From JBBRHQ01 sp963738305 (GTDB lineage Bacteria; Actinomycetota; Thermoleophilia; Solirubrobacterales; 70-9), in NCBI GenBank assembly GCA_963738305.1, contig CAVTVU010000001.1, positions 1,364,001 to 1,428,000 on the forward strand: a stretch of 64,000 nt of DNA, read 5' to 3'. The position numbers and the translations under genes were made by a program. This document shows positions 61,148-64,000 of this stretch, one piece after another. Position 1 is the stretch's first letter. Every line of letters starts with the position of its first letter. The notes under the pieces were generated by a model, which searched no databases, had not been told where the DNA came from, and worked only from the letters and a program-made list of their open reading frames with translations.

Positions 61148-62563
61148 ATGCCGACCGAGGCCACAGTAGAGACTGGATCCTTCCGTGACCGCGATAGCCG
61201 GGTGGTCGTCGCGAACGGTTCCGTCTTCCGCGTCCTCAGCGAGCGCGGCGCCGAGGACTGGCGGGCCCTAGCCGCCTCGGAGCTGCTCGGGCGCCGCACC
61301 TCCGAGGGCTCCCTCGTAGCCACCGAGGAGGCCGCTCTCGCCGACATCGGAGCCGAGGCGGAGCTGCTCCCCGAGGGGGTCGCGGCCGTGCTCCGGCACG
61401 AGCGGATCCCCTTCGTCTCCTACCCGTACGAGTGGACCTTCGGGATGCTCCGCGACTCCGCCCTCCTCCAGCTCGACCTCGAGCTGGAGGCTCTCGACCA
61501 GGGCCTCTCGCTGAAGGACGCCACGCCCTACAACGTCCAGTTCCGCGGCTCCGAGCCCGTCTTCATCGACATCGGCTCCTTCGAGGCGCTGCGCGAGGGT
61601 GAGCCGTGGTCGGGCTACCGGCAGTTCTGCATGCTCTATCTCTATCCGCTGCTGCTCCAGGCCTACAAGGAGGTCGGGTTCCAGCCCTGGCTGCGCGGCT
61701 CGATCGACGGAATCACGCCGCGCGATGCGGCCCGCCTCTTCAGCCTGCGCGACCGCTTCCGCAAGGGGGTCTTCACCCACGTCGCCCTGCACGCGCGGCT
61801 GGAGCGCCGCTACGAGGAGCGGGAGGGGGGCGAGGTCAAGGAGGACCTGAAGAAGGCCAACTTCAAGACGTCCTACGTGAAGGCCAACGTGCAGCGGATG
61901 CGAAAGCTCGTCTCCGGCTTGAGCTGGAAGGCGGGTGACACGGCATGGACCGGATACCGCGAGCAGAACACCTACACCGACGAGGACGCGGAGCGAAAGC
62001 AGGCCTTCGTTCGCGAGGCCGCCGCGGAGACGAAGCCGGGGCTCGTCTGGGACATGGGTTGCAACGACGGCGCCTACTCGCGGATCGCCGCAGAGTTGGC
62101 CGACTACGTGGTCGCCTTCGACTACGACCACGCCACGGTCGAGGCGCTCTACCGCTCGCTGCGATCCGAGGAGGAGAAGGGGAAGATCCTGCCGCTGGTC
62201 GCGAACCTCGCCGACCCCTCGCCCGGGCTCGGCTGGCGCGGGCTGGAGCGGCGCCCGCTGGAGCAGCGAGGCAAGCCGGACCTGATCCTCGCGCTGGCCC
62301 TGATCCACCACGTCTCGGTAACGGCCAACGTGCCGATCGCCGAGTTCCTCGACTGGGTCAGGGGTCTCGATGCGGCGATGGTGATCGAGTTCCCGAAGCG
62401 CGACGACCCGATGGTCAGGCGGCTTCTCTCCGGCAAGAGGACAGGGTCGAACTCGGACTACGAGATCGAGACCTTCGAGCGCGAGCTGGCGAAGCGCTTC
62501 CGGGTCACGAAGACCGAGGCGCTGCCCTCGGGCACCCGCGTCCTCTACCGAGTCCACCCCTGA
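61148..62563 (+). CDS. Large class I SAM methyltransferase of the YLDPGSGS cassette
   Basis: 471 residues, intact. The first 280 residues are a helical, substrate-type domain: RHERIPFVSYPYEWTFGML, LLQLDLELEALDQGLSLKD, NVQFRGSEPVFIDIGSFEAL and RQFCMLYLYPLLLQAYKEVG. The SAM domain follows: LVWDMGCNDGAYSRIAAELA (motif I), YVVAFDYDHATVEALY, LILALALIHHVSVTANVPIA and AMVIEFPKRDDPMVRRLL. The FIDIGSFE segment in the first domain resembles a nucleotide or carbohydrate binding fold, but I cannot assign it. The acceptor is unknown. It ends 22 bases before the sulfatase gene. Confidence 0.8.
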   Translation: MPTEATVETGSFRDRDSRVVVANGSVFRVLSERGAEDWRALAASELLGRRTSEGSLVATEEAALADIGAEAELLPEGVAAVLRHERIPFVSYPYEWTFGMLRDSALLQLDLELEALDQGLSLKDATPYNVQFRGSEPVFIDIGSFEALREGEPWSGYRQFCMLYLYPLLLQAYKEVGFQPWLRGSIDGITPRDAARLFSLRDRFRKGVFTHVALHARLERRYEEREGGEVKEDLKKANFKTSYVKANVQRMRKLVSGLSWKAGDTAWTGYREQNTYTDEDAERKQAFVREAAAETKPGLVWDMGCNDGAYSRIAAELADYVVAFDYDHATVEALYRSLRSEEEKGKILPLVANLADPSPGLGWRGLERRPLEQRGKPDLILALALIHHVSVTANVPIAEFLDWVRGLDAAMVIEFPKRDDPMVRRLLSGKRTGSNSDYEIETFERELAKRFRVTKTEALPSGTRVLYRVHP

Positions 62564-62585
62564 GAGCCCGACCGGGCAGGATTTC

Positions 62586-64000
62586 ATGAGCAGGCTGGGC
62601 GACACCTTCCGTGGACCGCGGCTGCGCGAGCTGCTGATCGGGGGCGCCCATCTGGGAGCGCTCTGGGCGTTCGCCTTCGCCTGGCCCCTGCTCGACCTGC
62701 TCGGCAAGAACCCGGACTTCTTCGTCGCCCGCAGCAACACGGCCGGGGACATCATCATCTTCGCCCTCTGTTTCATGCTGGGGCCGCCGCTGGTCATGCT
62801 GGCCCTGGAGACGCTGGTGGCGGTGATCAGCCGGACCGCCTACCTGGTGCTCCACCTGGTCCTGATCGGGGCGATGGCCGCCGTCTTCTTCGTCGGGGTC
62901 GAGAAGCGCATTTTCACCAGCCCGACGGCCCTGATCATCTTCGTTGCGCTCGCCTTCGGCGCCGCCGTCGCCTACGGGCTCCGCAGGACCCGATTCGTGC
63001 CCAGCCTGCTGGACGTGCTCGCCGTCGCCCCCGTCGTCTTCCTCGTCATCTTCTTCTTCTTCAGCGACACCTCGAAGCTGATCCTCCCGCAGAGCAACGC
63101 GAGCGCCCTCGGCGTCCGCGTCCCCTCGAAGACGCCGGTCGTGGAGGTGATCTTCGACGAGTTCCCGACTGCGACCCTGCTCGACGGCGGGGGGCAGATC
63201 GACGCGAGGCGCTTCCCGCACTTCGCCGCCCTGGCTCGGCAGTCCACCTGGTATCCAAGAAACACCACGGTGGCCGACTTCACCGGTCGGGCGGTCCCGG
63301 CGATCATGACCGGCAACAACCCGAGCGGGAGCACGCTGCCGATCGCCTCCGATCAGCCGAACAGCATCTTCAGCCTGCTCGGGGGCGCCTACCGGCTCCA
63401 CGTCAAGGAGGTGGTGACCCACGTCTGCCCGTCGTCTCTGTGCGGGGAGGTCCAGCGCCCCCGGCAGCTCTCGCGGTTGAAGAGCCTCGTGGACGACCTC
63501 CGCTACGTCGAGGGGCGGATCATCCTGCCCCCCTCCCTCGCCAACGAGCTGCCGAACGTGAGCACGACCTTCGGAAACTTCGGCAACAACGGCGGTGGAG
63601 CCGGCGACAAGGGGGCGGGGCGCTTCGCGCAGGACCTCTTCACCCCGCCCTCGCCGGGCGAGTTCGAGCACTTCCTCAACCACATCCCCGGTGGCGGCAG
63701 GACGCTCAGCCTGATCCACATGGAGCTGCCCCACGAGCCCTGGCGCTACGTGCCGAGCGGTCAGAACTATCTCGACACCTCGGTCTCCGACCTGGGCACA
63801 CCGAGCGCGGCGCGCTGGGCCGTCGGTAACGCCGGGATCGCCTCCGCCGAGGCTCGCCACTACCTCCAGACCGGATACGCCGACCGCTTGGTGGGCCTGA
63901 TGATGGCCAGGCTGAAGAAGCTCGGCATCTGGAAGAAGGCGATGGTGATCGTCACCGCCGACCACGGGATCTCCTTCCGGGGAGGCAAGGTCTATCGCCG
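62586..64000 (+). CDS. Membrane-anchored sulfatase/alkaline-phosphatase-superfamily protein, 3' end outside window
   Basis: At least 471 residues, open to the edge. Five membrane helices lie in the first 155 residues (LGALWAFAFAWPLLDLLG, IIIFALCFMLGPPLVMLALE, YLVLHLVLIGAMAAVFFVGV, ALIIFVALAFGAAVAYGL, AVAPVVFLVIFFFF). The extracytoplasmic domain then starts PVVEVIFDEFPTATLLDG, with an acidic metal ligand pair. TVADFTGRAVPAIMTGN has Thr where sulfatases have Cys/Ser, as in phosphoethanolamine- and glycerophospho-transferases. MVIVTADHGISF is the second metal site. Likely it transfers or hydrolyses a phospho- or sulfo-group on an envelope glycan. ATG 62586 follows GGGCAGGATTTC. Confidence 0.82.
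   Translation, partial: MSRLGDTFRGPRLRELLIGGAHLGALWAFAFAWPLLDLLGKNPDFFVARSNTAGDIIIFALCFMLGPPLVMLALETLVAVISRTAYLVLHLVLIGAMAAVFFVGVEKRIFTSPTALIIFVALAFGAAVAYGLRRTRFVPSLLDVLAVAPVVFLVIFFFFSDTSKLILPQSNASALGVRVPSKTPVVEVIFDEFPTATLLDGGGQIDARRFPHFAALARQSTWYPRNTTVADFTGRAVPAIMTGNNPSGSTLPIASDQPNSIFSLLGGAYRLHVKEVVTHVCPSSLCGEVQRPRQLSRLKSLVDDLRYVEGRIILPPSLANELPNVSTTFGNFGNNGGGAGDKGAGRFAQDLFTPPSPGEFEHFLNHIPGGGRTLSLIHMELPHEPWRYVPSGQNYLDTSVSDLGTPSAARWAVGNAGIASAEARHYLQTGYADRLVGLMMARLKKLGIWKKAMVIVTADHGISFRGGKVYR

Noticed and set aside
62505..63965. 486-codon minus-strand frame at the right edge
   Set aside because: Opposite the membrane sulfatase-type gene, which has helices and metal-site motifs. The antisense product is Gly/Asp/Glu/Arg-rich noise.

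Overview
The window reads as chromosome of a high-GC actinobacterium. GTG and TTG starts, stop/start overlaps (TAGTG, GTGA, TTGA), a eukaryote-like isoleucyl-tRNA synthetase, a PAC2 protein, an F420-associated HExxH protein, a sigma/anti-sigma fusion and a multi-subunit acyl-CoA carboxylase together suggest Actinomycetota. Thermoleophilia/Solirubrobacterales is my best guess, by inference only. I see no phage, plasmid, insertion sequence, CRISPR, rRNA or tRNA.

Region 1 (1-21.9 kb) is mostly housekeeping: a secreted peptidase-fold protein, a benzoylformate-decarboxylase-like enzyme coupled to an FAD/Fe-S oxidase, SDR, ileS, thioredoxin, a Dpm1-like glycosyltransferase, PolX, OtsB, a two-piece TauE/SafE permease, ArfB, PAC2, a VapBC module, a UvrD-type helicase-nuclease, an inositol monophosphatase-family enzyme and an F420-associated metalloprotease-like protein. 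Many of these frames are broken by single-base insertions, even in ileS, so the breaks are most likely sequence errors and the calls bridge them.

Region 2 (21.9-26 kb) holds a basic repeat protein followed by three hairpins, a DUF4143-type ATPase with an inverted repeat at its promoter, and a one-polypeptide sigma/anti-sigma factor.

Region 3 (26-47.4 kb) is a surface-polysaccharide region: UDP-glucuronate decarboxylase, several multi-membrane-span glycosyltransferase-like proteins (one probably a pseudogene, one between 59-bp direct repeats), GT2 enzymes, two methyltransferases, a hexapeptide acetyltransferase, a PhyH dioxygenase and two OafA-type acyltransferases. Methylmalonyl-CoA mutase and the carboxyltransferase subunit of propionyl/acetyl-CoA carboxylase are embedded in it.

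Region 4 (47.4-55.7 kb) has an ornithine-cyclodeaminase-family enzyme, a possible carboxylase epsilon subunit, dodecin, and a sulfate assimilation cluster (rhodanese, sulfite reductase, CysH, Sat, CysC), then a GT39-like membrane enzyme. Region 5 (55.7-64 kb) has a TetR/MFS efflux pair with a palindromic operator, a PHP phosphoesterase, the biotin carboxylase/BCCP subunit, and a cassette of a YLDPGSGS microprotein, a large methyltransferase and a membrane sulfatase-superfamily protein cut by the window edge.

The carboxylase subunits and mutase together give propionyl-CoA to methylmalonyl-CoA to succinyl-CoA. The sulfur genes take sulfate to sulfide. The items I find most worth following are a palindromic element present near 48.9 kb and again at 58.86 kb, the 59-bp direct repeats at 28.06/29.89 kb, and the YLDPGSGS cassette.
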